Positions 1 to 12,700 of a stretch of DNA of 64,000 nucleotides are shown here, piece by piece; position 1 is the stretch's first letter; the number at the start of each line of letters is the position of its first letter. The notes below the pieces were generated by a model that saw only the letters and a program-made list of their open reading frames with translations, had not been told where the DNA came from and searched no databases. A program made the translations under genes and the position numbers. This DNA is from Macrocystis pyrifera (lineage: Eukaryota; Sar; Phaeophyceae; Laminariales; Laminariaceae), in assembly GCA_031763025.1 (NCBI GenBank), contig JASSKH010000046.1:1-64000 (forward strand), given 5' to 3'.

Positions 1-559
1 GGGGGGGGGGGGGGGGGTACTCATTATCATGCATGGCCGTAGTCCTGTAACCATAGACCCCCGCATCCCTACAATGCCGGGACGGAGCACGTCGGGTTCT
101 CACCGACCAGGCAGACATTGCTTGCACCAAGCGCGAAGCGCCGTGAGGATGTTGCGCGAGTCGCATGATGAAGGGTGAGCTGCATCCTACCAAGAACTGT
201 TTCTGAGGCGGATTTTCTTGCATATGGATGACAGTGTCAATTAATTGATTTCATTTCTGGTGTGGCCACTTCCAGAGACACCAATAGATTTACCATGGAA
301 CTGCCGCGTGGGTGCCTTACCATATACACACTACGTGATACGATCATCCCCTTGTGCGGAGGGAAGGTTCTCCTGCACAAAAACGGCCTAACTCGACCGC
401 CAGCCGTGGTGACCGCCAAAAAAACAAAACAACAACAACAAAAAAACGGTACCCGGGCTGTCTAGCTCACGTAGTGAGAGGCGTGTTTTACAGCGTCTTC
501 GCGAACCGACGCCAACCCTACCTATATATACAAGGTATAAAATAGGGGGGGGGGGGGGG
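1..559 (-). mobile_element. Full-length poly-C-tailed SINE-like element (copy 1)
   Basis: This is a 559-bp unit bounded by poly-G on both sides (1-17 and 545-559), so its C tail lies on the - strand. The same unit recurs at 13735-14295 and 62560-63106 on the + strand, and in shorter pieces elsewhere. It has no long open frame. Conserved landmarks are the TATGCAAGAAAATCCG-like block, the GCGCTTCGCGCTTGGTGCAAGC palindromic block and the GGATGCGAGGGTCTATGGTCAT block ahead of the terminal GAGTAC-polyC. The length, lack of coding and tail shared with a LINE suggest a SINE. I found no convincing A/B boxes. Confidence 0.65.
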
Positions 560-2160
560 TGAGGCAAATGTATGAGAAACATGTCGCTTTTGGCGTCTTT
601 ATTCGGGGTTTTCTGCTGAGATCGAGTTGACTATGGGTTTGACGTTTCAGTATATAGTAGTTTTTTTTGTGTTCTCTGTTGTCGTTTGGTTAATTCTCGT
701 TTGTTGCATTTTCGCTGCTGCTGTTGTTGCTCTTGTTGTTGATGACGTTGTTTTTGCTGTTGGCATCGCTGTTGGCATCACTGTTCATGTTCATGTTATT
801 GTCGCTCGTCGACTTAGTTCTTTGAACACCACGTGCAGCGACCTAAAAAAAACGGGGATGCGTCTTGCCGGTCCCGGTTTGATGACACTCCCTGAATAGA
901 AACGCCTCGTATATGTTGGAAACCCTCTACGTTTATGCTTTTTCCGCAACACCCTACAGTACGTAAAAACGTTTTTTGAGGTGCGTACGTAGCAGTTCTT
1001 TGGGTGCGGGTTTCTCATTTTTGTTTTTTTTCACGCGAGGTTTCCACCCGATAAGTTCGTCCGCACCAAGCGTCTAGAAAGAGCGCGCAGCTTTACTAAT
1101 CAAGCCATCATGGTGCGCATGTGTGCTTTTTGTCCGGAACGCACGGTCTATGAAAAAAAAAAGGAAAGACTGCTTGCCTACTCGTACAATACTTGGCTAG
1201 GTCCGAATGAGAGCCCGACCGCAATGGTGGGAGACTTCTGGACGAAATGAAAAGGAAATTAAACATATTTGTTTTAGGAATTATGTTCACTTGGTTTTAG
1301 TACGTACCCCCTCCTGCCTGGAACTCGAAAACAAAAGTGGCATGTGTGTTTTTCTTGTACTTGCACCCCTGAGCTTACAGCTCCTTGAAGTGGGGTGTCC
1401 ATTTTTTTTTTTTCTATTTCCGTGCATCCCTATACACCCCCGCAGTCCGGACTGCTGCTTCGTGTGGCCTACCTACCTGGCATGCATGCTGTCTATGCTG
1501 TCTCCTTTCTTTTCCTTTGGATTGATTTCAGTTTTTTTTTTTTCAGGTACCATGCTTCTCACTTCAGATGTGATGCATGTAATCGTACCTGTTTTTGTAT
1601 TTTACTTGCTTTTATTACTGTTGAGGTACGCTACAATGGGCGTAGTGTTTTTTTTTTTTTTTTCGCCATATGTCACTGGAACTTCGCAACATTTTTTTTG
1701 TGGTCATCCGGTGTCTAGCCCTACTGTACTGCTGCTTTGCATTTTTTTTTTTTCGCGTTCTTTTATTTTTCATGAGGTACGAGGTGGCTATTACCCAGCT
1801 AAAGCACAGACGGCACGTACAGAGCAGAAGTAGTACAGCAGGAAAAACTGTGCCACGGAAACAATAGCAATGTTGGCGACGGTCGAGAGCATGCGAACAA
1901 GCGCAGAACAACATCCAACAGCGAGCAGAATGATGAATAGCTGGTGCTCTTTCGAAAAATATGTACAGGTATTAAAAAATATATATTTAACTCCCGCGAA
2001 AATTGCTGAAGCTTTTTTTCAGTTTTGTTTTACTTCACACACTTTTATTTCGGTAGAAACCCCACTGCTGTCTGAAAGTTTTTTTTGGAGGGATTTTGTT
2101 TTTTGGTGTACTCGTACCCTCTCCGTGCCCTCTCCAAAATGCTTGGTGTGACTACTTCGT
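560..2160. other. Low-complexity intron or intergenic DNA, no gene recognised
   Basis: The stretch is T-rich, with a GTT/TTGCTG-rich patch at 670-800 and several T runs (about 1400, 1530, 1650 and 1742). One run ends in a splice-acceptor-like TTTTCAG at about 1545. Open frames here translate into Phe/Leu/Cys-rich shadow peptides with no recognisable domain. It probably lies in an upstream VPS33 intron, because the exons before residue ~240 of that protein are not found here. Confidence 0.4.
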
Positions 2161-2164
2161 ATGG

Positions 2165-2397
2165 TATTATTACGGGAGGGAGAGCACAGCAAATAGGACC
2201 AAATAGTGTTATTACGGGATACCATAGTAAATAGCACCAAATATTGTAAGTAAAAATAGGTAAATATATAGGATTTACTGTGTACCGCAGGTCCTATTTA
2301 CTATGGACCCCCGTAATATTGATAGTAAAAATAGGGAAATATATAGTTTTTGTGCGTACCGTAGGTCCTATTTACTATGCCCCCCCCGTAATAGTAC
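2165..2397. mobile_element. Three partial or whole MITE copies in tandem
   Basis: A partial left end (about 2165-2200), a complete unit (about 2210-2321) and a right-hand part (to 2397) of the short inverted-repeat family abut each other. Termini read TATTACGGG and CCCCCGTAAT. The internal part contains GTAAAAATAGG and the ACCGTAGGTCCTATTTAC block. Confidence 0.75.
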
Positions 2398-2721
2398 TCT
2401 GGCCAGCATCATTCTTGGTGCTGCCTCGTGACACAAGCACAGCAGTATACAGTCTCCTCGCTGCTGCTGTACGTACAATATTATACCTGCTACATGTTAT
2501 TCCTGGTACCTAGACACGCGGGGCTTCGGAGTATAAGTAGCGTGTATGTAGAGCATTGGCGGCATGTCTCTCTTTTGGTCGCCCTCTTAGACCCTTTGCA
2601 CCCACTAGAGACCCAAGAGCCGTACGACCTCGCTTCGTCCGGCTGGGTTTGGACATTTTCGTACCTGCTGGACGTCGGAAAGTAAATAGCTTTATGAATA
2701 ACACCATGCTTATAATTGTGT

Positions 2722-2818
2722 TTCGGACCAAGTATTGTTTATAAAAATAGAGAAATAATTTGCAGTAGGTTTTTGTGTGTACCCGTAGGTCCTGTTTGCT
2801 ATGGCCCCCCGCAGTAGT
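2722..2818. mobile_element. MITE copy, left end degraded
   Basis: The interior (TATTGTTTATAAAAATAG) and the right terminus GGTCCTGTTTGCTATGG followed by CCCCCCGCAGTAG match the family. The left terminal repeat is decayed. Confidence 0.65.
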
Positions 2819-2966
2819 GGTCACATACCACTAGGAACGAAAATCTTGTATACCGGGTATATATTTTTTCCCCCTCGTTTCATCACCTCTTTATTCTCTT
2901 TGCCCCGTTGCACACACCACGTGTATGGTTTCCTTTTCTGCCTTCACCCCGTTCGCCTTTGAGCAT

Positions 2967-3000
2967 TTTCGCTTTCGTTTTCGTTTTCGTTTTCTGTTTA
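2967..3000 (+). repeat. (TTTTCG)n pyrimidine-rich tract before a VPS33 exon
   Basis: Successive TTTTCG hexamers followed by T10 and ATGTGCCAG form the polypyrimidine tract and acceptor of the VPS33 exon starting at 3029. A degenerate TTCCGA-type sequence resembling it occurs at 3180-3400. Confidence 0.7.
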
Positions 3001-3028
3001 TTTTTTTTTTGTCCCTCGCATGTGCCAG

Positions 3029-3109
3029 GGGGGTGGACTTGGTGACGGCTTTGGCTACGCCCTTGACGTACGAGGGGTTGATCGACGATCTCATCGGCAT
3101 CGAGAACGG
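3029..3109 (+). CDS. VPS33: VPS33 exon a (domain 2/3a junction)
   Basis: Acceptor TGCCAG at 3023-3028, donor GTGTGC from 3110. It encodes the family signature VDLVTALATPLTYEGLIDDL. The first base completes an Arg codon from an exon upstream of the window or not found. It ends in phase 2 within a Gly codon completed by the exon at 4432. Confidence 0.92.
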
Positions 3110-3125
3110 GTGTGCCCGGCCCCCC

Positions 3126-3171
<46 letters not shown>

Positions 3172-6100
3172 GGCCACCCCGGCTTCCGATTTTCCGATTG
3201 TTTAATGCCGTTGTCAGTGCCGATTTGATTTATATTCCGATTTTTTGTTGGCGATGCTCACCACATTCTGATTCCGCTTCGGTTTCGAGGCCGATTTTGC
3301 TATGTTTCGGATTCTGTTTTCAGTGTATGTTCCGATTTTGATTTTCAACCGGTTCCGATACCGATTCCAGTCCGATTCCGATTTTTTTTTTCCGACTTCG
3401 GTTCGACGACCCTTGGCTACGCCCTTAAGGTACGTTGAAAACGGACGAGGTCCCTTCCTTCAGATTCCCATCCCGATTTCGATTTCGATTTGCTTCCTGG
3501 TGACTACGTATAAATAGTACATTACAGTACGGTTATTGCGCAATATTGATGGAGCAGTACTGCTTACAGTATGAGTATCGATAGAACATTAGGCTGGGTA
3601 GTGTATCGATAGGTGCGCATTTGCAATACACTATAGACCGCGCACCGTGCTGAGTTGTGGGCTCTTCTATCTCTACGTGATTCTCGCCCTCTTCCGTCTT
3701 GCTCCCTTTTTCAGTCTCTCTGCCTCCCTGTTTGTTGCTCCCAAAGTCGTTGTCTACTCCCTCCCATACCCCCCCCCCCCCCTCTCCCGCTCTCCCCCCC
3801 CCCCCCCCCAACCCCCCTCCTATCATCGTTTTGCGATGCACGGCTTATCTAATGCCCATTCATCCACGCACCACCCCCCCCCCCCCCCACCATGCTCCGT
3901 CCGGCATTAGGGATGCGAGAGTCTATGGCCTTAGGACGACTGCGGCTATGAATGACACTGAGTACACTCCCTGGCTTGCCCTGTCTCGAAAGAGATTCAT
4001 GGTCAATGGTCTATCGACTACGGGCAAGCCTGACACTGAGTACCCCCCCCCCCCCCCCCCCCCCCTCCCTCCCCCGATACACGGGATAGCAGCGAGAAAA
4101 TGATCCCTATCTTGGGAGGTAGATGGTGGCCACAGGCGGCCAAACAAGAAGGGGATAAGACTAGCGGGAAAAAAAAAACTGTATGTCGTACATGGAAGCG
4201 ACGAAATAAGCGCCCAAATGTTGGAGGTGTCTCTTTTTTGGAGTAGAACCGGTGCTCCGTCTCGAAAGGGATGCTTGGTCAATGGTCAAATGACAGAGGC
4301 GAGCAACGAATGAGTACGCCCCCCCCCCCCTTCCCTCCCTCCCCTCCCTAGACGACTACGGTCATGCATATTAGTGAGTACCCCCCTACGCCCCCCCCCC
4401 CACTTGGTTTTCCATTCACTGGATGCGTCAGGAGCGTGAGGCTCGACGCCGACATGGTCGAGGCGGGAGAAGATGGGGGTGCACCGGGTGGGGCTGGGGC
4501 GGCGGGTGGGGCCGGGGCAGGCGGTCAGGAAGGAGGAGCCGCTTTCGTTGGGGCTGACGGGAAGAAGAAGCAGGTGAACCGTGGGTATCTTTGGTCCCTC
4601 CTTTTCTCCGCTATACTCAAGCATGGATAGTGTAGACATCGCGTGCAGTGGTGGTAAAAGGCCTCGGCGCATATTTTGAGAGCTGATAGCGGACCGGGCC
4701 GGTCACACCTCGCGCGGGCCAGATCCGGTGGTCGAGTCGGGGTTTCGGTGAGCGGACCCGATCCCGCGATAGTTTGAAAGCGTCCTGACCAGGCGGCTTT
4801 GTTCGTCGCAGCGCCTTCAGTCAACACCACCAAACTCCCGAAGGTTTGCACTACAGGGTGGGGTCGTGGCCCGTGCAGAGACCTGTATTTGTTTTGGCTG
4901 TCGTCGCCGGCGTCCGCTGGAGGTGGGAGGCATATATATGTGTGCATGTTCATATATTTCAAAAGGATGGTGTCTCGGAGATCGTTGCCGTGGATGGATC
5001 TATCTCCCTCAGCTTTCACATTTCTTTACGGGGTGTCTGGAATAGTTTCACGGAGTTGAAAACGAGGGGGCGTTGTGGGCGTGTAAGGTGACCGTGCTAA
5101 AGCTTGCGCGTCGCTTCTCCTCGTGAGGTAGTCTATCATCCGTATAAAAACTGTGGATACTATCGGCGGAAACGCAAGCATCGCCTGGTGTTGATGGGGA
5201 ACCCACATTGGTCTATATATATTCGTCTAGGGGGGTTATAGAAGAGGCGAATGTTATGTGGCTACCGTGTGGTTCCGGCATTTGAGAAAAGGATGTTGGA
5301 GCGTTTTGTCTCCGGGGCGCCAACGGTTTCAAGGCAAACAAACAGGTTGGACGTACATCTATAACGTGGGCCGCCCGCCGTTTTCGCGCGGCGAGGGTTT
5401 CGTTGGCGCCCAATACCGGACAGATGAATCAACTACCAGGATCTTATATTAATAGTATAACAGATCCCGCGTTTCGGCCGTTATCATATCTTTGTGCGAC
5501 GGGCTGCGTCATACGGATTAAATCATCGCACCCGGCCAACACAATGTGCACGAACTTTTGTCCACAAAGATCCCACCAACCGCAAGACTAGTGCAGATCA
5601 TCATATTACAGTGTGTAAGGGTCACATTCTTATCGGAGAGTTTTTTTTTGCCATAATTTCCATGTTTTTTTTTTTTTCGCGCAATTTTTCAATTTTTCAG
5701 ATTTTCCTGATTTTTTTTTTTTTTTTTTTTTTTCCAAATACGTGAAATTTTTTACAAACATGTTTTTTTTTTTGTTGCTTTTAAATAAATTTAAAAATAG
5801 AGACAGAACGCCTCCGTCTATTCGTACACGTCTCCAACTATTTCGAAACTTCGGAATTTTTGGAAAAAAAAAACTCTCCTAGGATGACGCGTGATAGCAC
5901 AAGTGTTGGCCGTTCGGTTACGCCCCTCTTTCGCATGACATGTGACGTTCATCCCTCTCTGGTTGAGCAGGTACCCGTGCCTCTGAACTCGGACGACCCG
6001 CTCTTTTTCCACGGTGCGAGACGTGCACGTCGAGCAGCTTATGCCGTTCCTTCAGGGAAAGGTGAGCTCACGAAACGGAACAGCGTCCTAAAAATGAATT

Positions 6101-6387
6101 GGTAGTACTCGTGTCGCCGCCGTCTGTGCCTGTTTCGTTTTTTTTTCTTTTTTTTTCTGGTTGATGCAATGGGGTTAAGTTTGCGCGGGTACGTGCTGTG
6201 GTGTTGTGCGTTTTTAGTCGAGCGCGTTCTTCTTTTTCGTTTTTTCTTTCTCCTCTGCTTGGGAGGTGATGGTATGGTTGGTTTCAGGACGTTCAGCCTG
6301 TCTTGTGACCGCTACCCAGAGGTTCGTGGTGGGCTGCAAGTCATGGTAGGACAACAGAAACGACAGCAGCAACGGCGACGATAGACT

Positions 6388-6426
<39 letters not shown>

Positions 6427-9400
6427 GACAACGATTCATCGTCCATCCGCTATATATCCATCATCAGTCATTCATATGTCATCATCTCATTATCCATCCA
6501 TACCATCCAGCATCCGTCATCCAGCATGCACAATCCTTCATCCATCATCTACTATCCATAAGCGGCGGGTATCTATTTCAAGATCACCCGGAGACAAACT
6601 CAAAAACGTGGTCTTAGTCTTATCTCTGACATGGTCTTATATTTTTCTACTGAATTTTTTTTACCATTCTATCTCCAAGTATTTGTTTCTCGTGACAAGC
6701 CGATTTTGCTGGTCTCACATGTAATATGGCCCCAAATCGGATGGTCTTGAGATGGGTCCACCACCGTAGCGCATTATCCATGATGCTCAACAACTTATTA
6801 TCCATAGTGCTCAACAGCTTATCTACAACCCACCTTCTATGTATATAGTTCGTCACCCGTTTTCCTTAACCCTTAGTCCATCGTCCCTATCTGTCTGATT
6901 CGATGCGGGTACTCCTGGGTCACCCTTGAGGCAATTCCGTTCAAGACCATCCGCACATCTGAACAACTCCACGGAGGTGCTTCCGCAGAGTGGTGACATC
7001 TCGTGATACGTTCTGTGGCTTCCATGAACTACACCAGTAGTATCAAGTGATGTATGCTCTAACGTTATATCCAATGTAGCATTCATAGTATGCTACAATT
7101 GCGAAGAACGTTGCCGTCTTACAGAATGTTGGGACAGAGTTTCCGCCGTTTTGTTCGGCTTCCCCATGAACCTGTCGTCCGTTCACCTGCTACCCTGTCG
7201 TCGACGAGTAGAAGCAGCAGCTGGTTCTTCCGCTGCGACACCAGCGACGGGTTCAAACTGAGACACGACGCGTATTTTATAGGGGTGTGGAAGTGTGGGG
7301 AGCTTGGGCTTTATTTATTTTTTGACGAATCGAAGGCCAAACGGATACGTAGGAGTCCGATCTTTATTGGCCGCGTCAAGGCCTCTTTCGGCCGTACGTC
7401 ACAGGTTTCAGAGCTGGGGACACGCACAACAAAAGCAGTGGCTTTGGGAAGATTTCGTCGAGAAGTCGTACTCAGTAGGCTGTCGAGAAAACCACCTTCG
7501 AAAATCGTCCGAGGGTGTGTGCTATCTTACCACTCTGTTACGGGGGGTCCATAGTTAATAGGACCTATGACATACTTAAGAACCTATATATTTACCTATT
7601 TTTACCAACAATATTTGGTCCTATTTACTATGGCCCCCCGTAATAGTGTGATAGTTTTGTTAGACGGCAATGCCCTCCGTGTCCTTGTCTCTCCTGAAAT
7701 GGGAGTTCAATCTCACCCCAGACTCGCTCTCTCTCATGCTCGTAAGTGTTCAAGTGTCCCTGACCAGACATGCCTTCGTTATATCTTAGGATTCAATCCC
7801 GCTCCACAAACCCAGGATTTACTACCTTCAAGCTGGAAAGTGAAAGCGATGATACAACCAAAAAACTTACCTGGTATGTTTTTTTTTGTGTTTTGGGCCA
7901 AACCCCTAACCAGACAAGCCTTCCATATATGTTAGAAGAATTCAATCCCGCTCCATGAACCCCAGATTTCCTACCCTCAAACTGGAAAGGAAAATTGATG
8001 ATCACAAACCAACCAACACGCGAACAAATAAACAAGCAAACCTTCACTCCCTTGTGTTTTTTTTTCTGTTTTCGACAAATGCCCTACTTCCTGCCGCCGT
8101 GTGTGTTGCCCATGTTTATCGACATCCCCAGGCTAAGCACATCCGGGAGAGCTACAACCGCTTCCGTGCCAACAGAGACCAGAGCATCACGGAGATACAC
8201 GAGTTCGTCAAGAAGGTTGTTTTAGTTTGGTTCCGACGTGTCGTCGTTATTTCCGTCGCACTGCAGTAGCGTAGACTTCCTTCTCTTCTCTCTCCTTCCT
8301 TCCTCCGTCCCTCCCTCCGTCCCTCTCTCCCTCCCTTCATCCCTCCCTCCTTCCCTCCCTCCCTCCGTCCCTCTCTCCCTCCCTCCCTCCCTCCCTCCCT
8401 CCCTCCCTCCCTCCCTTCCTTCTACAGTAGGACGGAACACAGCGCGGTAATCAGGACCAAATGTGCTTGGTACATTTATTCTAAGATATACGTCTTTGTG
8501 TAGGTGACGGATCTTGCTTACTCTCGTCCCCCGTACTCTTTCATTGCCTTTTAATATTAATACATGCTTGAGGATGCTAGTATTAATAGTAGTAGGCCTC
8601 ATCTGCCCGATATATATATATAAATATTCTCGGGTGGAACCGCCTGACACGTTCATTTATATATTTTTTCCGAGTGGAACCGCCTGGCGCGCCTCTTGCG
8701 CACGCAGTCACGTTCGTTCGGGAGTAGGATCTGTCATGCGATTATGGCACAACATTTCAGAATGGAGGTTAATGTCAACATCAAGAGCGCTGAGTGCAGC
8801 CCATGCAGCCCATGCAGCCCATGCAGCCCATGCAGCAGAGATGCTGCGATAATGCTATTACGGAGGGCCATAGTAAATGGGACCTACGGTACACACAAAA
8901 ACCCATATATTTACCTTTTTTTACTAACAATATTTGGTTCTATTTACTGTGGTCCCCCGTAATAGTGTTTTTTTTTTCTCGACGGATGGTATGGGTGCTT
9001 ATATTGAGTCGAACCTTCTATGTTCGGAAAGGTTCCCGTAGAATCAGATATTACCGGAAACACCTTTTTGTGTCCGGTATTTTTTGGCAAAGCTTAACCT
9101 TTCCCGTTCCTGAGACCTCACCCCTTGTACGGACCGAACGCTGTTTCGCGGGACCGCCTGGTCTCGATACTATTACGGGGGGCCACAGTAAATAGGACCA
9201 AATATTTATTTGTAAAAATAGGTTAATATATAGGTTTTTGTGTGTACCGCAAGTCCTATTTACTATGGTCTCCTGTAGTAATGTATAAACGGCCCTCGTG
9301 TTTGCGTCAGCGTGGTAAGGTGTACGGTAGGCCGTGATCTTCTCCGTGTGTGGGACCCTCCCTCTTTATTGTTTATCTGTATGCCTGGTATATATATTTG

Positions 9401-9686
9401 TTTTGTTTTGTTTGTTTTTTTGTCTGTTTGTTTTTGGCCTGGCCGCTTGTCTTCTTTCCCTCAACCGAACCGCCTCTAGATCCCGGGCCTTAAGGAGGAC
9501 TACAGGTCCCTGAACCTGCACATCTCAACATCGCTGGGCTGGTCGTGGAAGGGTCGGGGTCTCCAGACTTTCGGAGGCGGTGGCAAACAGAGAGAGCCCT
9601 CCTGGAAGGGATGATTGCTGCGAGGTAAGGACGGGGATGGCTTTCGTAGTGATATAGTTTTGTTGTTGGTGTCGTTGTTGTTGTTG

Positions 9687-9718
<32 letters not shown>

Positions 9719-12700
9719 GTTGTTGATGTTGTCCCCGCATGTACAGGATGTTGATCTTGGGCCGTTTTTTTCGCTGTATCTTAGGCCTTGATCGCTGCAT
9801 GCAAGGCCCCGCTGGTGGTGGTTTGTTTATTCTCCCGACCATCTGCTGCTCCTGTTACTACTGCTGCTGGTGCTGCTGCTGCTTTTTTTGTTCAAGTTTT
9901 TTTGTGTCTCGGGCGCGTGTGGAAGGTGTTGGGTTTTCCCACGTATTGATGCTTTTCGTCTCCTGTGCGTGCGGTGCTTTGTGGTGTGGCGCATTGCTGT
10001 TGGGCTTCCGCTGAGCCTAATCAGCGCACGCGCGTGATTCGGCGTTCAGTTATGTTGTATGTGTGTATTTGTGCATGAAGTAATGTATTGTTTTTTTTTT
10101 TCCCCCCCCCCTTGTCTCAGCCATTATATTTGCCCTACTTTGCCTGCTTGTTCGCTTGAAAGGGCCAGGTACTGCTAGAGTTGTCTACTTGGTCTTGCTT
10201 TCGACTGTTTTTTTTTTTATGAATTTTGAGCCAATCAGGGAGCTTACGTACATGGCCTCCTATATGCCCTACCCGATGCTATCATCACACTACGTGCTTA
10301 CGACCGACCACATCGATATGCCTACTATGATGCGCTCGTATACAGTACACGCCACATGTGTTCAGATAATGATAGTTGATAATTTCGGGCTGAGACCTTT
10401 TGCGAAATTTTGTAATTTGCAGCTAGGCATTCGTGCTCAGCGAGGAATATCACTCTAAATCCTACAAAATAGCGTTAAACCGCAGACCAGATATATCATG
10501 ATCAACGTTGGAGTCACATAAGCCGCGAGCCTTAGCCAAAACAGTAGATTGTGTTCTAGCTGCACAGCACGATGGACACAGACTGCAAAACAAAAAAAAA
10601 CACCCTGGCTGTCACAAACATTCCAGGTGTGAAGCGTTGGTGCTGCTGTACCGCTGTTGTGCGGCTGCCTGTACAGTTGTTTTCGTGGGCACCGTGGTTG
10701 CGCGGTTACGTTTGACATCTTGACACCCGAGGAAGGGTGCATCGGTGTCGTCTTCCTGCCCCCCGGGCGTGCACTCAAATTGGACCTGAGGATACGCGCG
10801 TTGACACGGCACACACACGCACGCGCCATCCGCGGCTGTCCCAAAAAAAAAAAGAGGAGCTCGATGTACGACTGCTGTTGTTCCGTGACTGCCGCCTAGC
10901 CACATACCAGTAGTAGAGAGCTTAAGGGACAGCATGATGAGACATGATACAGTAGCAGCAGGCCTTGCTGTTGTTCCGTGACTTCCATATAGCCACAGAG
11001 TAGAGAGCTTAAGGGACAGTTAAGGGACAGTGTGTTCAAACATGAGGGGATGGCAGCAGCAGCAGCAGCAGCAACCAGCAGCAGAGCCAAATCATACATT
11101 GTGGGGCTTCCATTGTCCTGGTTGGTAGTGGGTGGGCGGATTGTCTCTTCGCCCCCCCCCCCCCACCCCCCCCCCCCCCGCCCCCGCAACAACTTGCCAT
11201 ACTTCACGACTTTGAACTCCCAGCCCCCCCGACCGGGACCCGCCACACCTGCGCCGTAGTGTACACCCGAGCTCCCTGCGCGCCCGGCCAGGCTTCGCAT
11301 GTGCCCTGTGCGATGTGGCCATGGCTAGGCTACGTTCCCAGTGCTACCGTAGTTCCGCGACGTTTTTGGTGAAAGGTGTACAGCAGCACTCGGAGGGTTT
11401 GTGGTTTGTAGAAGCTTGTGGGGTTTCCATGGGCCTGCTTGGCTTTAGCTGGACGGAAGACCTCCCCGGGGTTATTTGCCGGATTTCGCGACCTCTGGAC
11501 GCCGAAAGCACAGGTCGCGGAGCCCGGCTGGGACCCACGCTTCCGCCGTGATGTACACGCCCCCCCCCCCCCCCCCCCGCATCTGAGGGAACGAGGGAAG
11601 GAGCAAAGTACAAGTATTCCGCAAAATTAGGTAGAGACAGAGTACTGTAACATGCTTCCTTTGAACACACACAAGCAACGCCATGGTACCCGTTTCGCTC
11701 AATGTTCAATCGCAGGTTTTATCGAATGCCTGGTACAAGAGAATCGTTGAACAAACATTCGACGCTGTTATCTTTATTGTATACTCGTGTTAGTTTCGTA
11801 CTATTCCCCCCCCCCCCCCCCCCCCCCACAGCTGGTCGTCGAGTTAGATCATTTGTGCGAGGTAAATAACCTTTACTCTGCACAAGGGAATTGATCGTAT
11901 CGCGTAGTGTTCAAGGTAAGGTACCCGAGAGGCAGTTGTATAGTGCTCCCATTGCTGTCTCTGGAAGTGGCTACACCGGAAATTAAACTAACTCATTGAA
12001 GCTGTCATCCATATGCAAGTCCGCCTCACAAGCGGTTCTTAGTAGGATGCATCTCACCTTTCATGCGACTCGCCGGACACCTCAAGGCGCTTCGCGCTTG
12101 GTGCAAGCAATGTCTGCCTGGTCGGTGAAAACCCGACATGCTCCGTCCCGGCATTGTAGGGATGCGAGGGTCTATGGTCATCTGACTACGGCCATGCATG
12201 AGATCGAGTACATCTCTCCTATCAAGTACACCCCCTCCCCCCGGTGTTCCGTCTGGAAAGGGATGCGTGGTCAATGGTCAAAATGACTAAGGCAAGCAAC
12301 AAATGATACCCCCCCCCCCCCTTCCCCCCCCCGGTTTTTTGGATTTTGTCGACCAACCGCAGGTGACGTAACTCTTTTTTTTTTGCTTTTTTTTCTTTAC
12401 TTATTTTCGTTTTTGGTGATGAGCCTTAGGGTGGTGGAAGAGACGATAAACATGCAACGAAACATAAGAGGGTGTGATCGACACCTTACTCTCTTTCTCC
12501 TTGTGCCGACTCGTCTTTCTCATTCCTTATCGTTCTTAGGTCGCGAGCAAGGGGCATTCATACTACACCAAGTAGCAGAAGCTGTCTCGTTCAAGTATGA
12601 TGACTGACTTCATACATGCCCAACTCAGTAGTTTATATTGGCATGAAACACTCCCCACGCCATCTAAAGTACCACTCGGAATCGCTGACTGACTGACTGA

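Noticed and set aside
1207..1833. 208-codon forward frame rich in Phe, Leu and Cys
   Set aside because: Produced by T runs and TTTTTC tracts; composition is not protein-like.
2480..2690. Peptides resembling the LFVPRR segment of VPS33 (MLFLVPRHAG; LDIFVPAGRR)
   Set aside because: The match is only a few residues, there are no usable splice sites, and the ~100 family residues that should follow before exon a are absent in the 340 bases available.
7090..7554. 154-codon forward frame in a VPS33 intron
   Set aside because: No recognisable domain, it runs into a MITE, and it has no splice or neighbour support.
8222..8656. Reverse frame of Arg/Glu/Gly repeats
   Set aside because: By-product of the CCCT microsatellite.
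11826..11857. C-run plus CACAG acceptor, 30 bases and GAG/GTAAAT donor, considered as the missing VPS33 microexon
   Set aside because: In the required phase it contains a stop, and the sequence is part of the SINE-like repeat found elsewhere.
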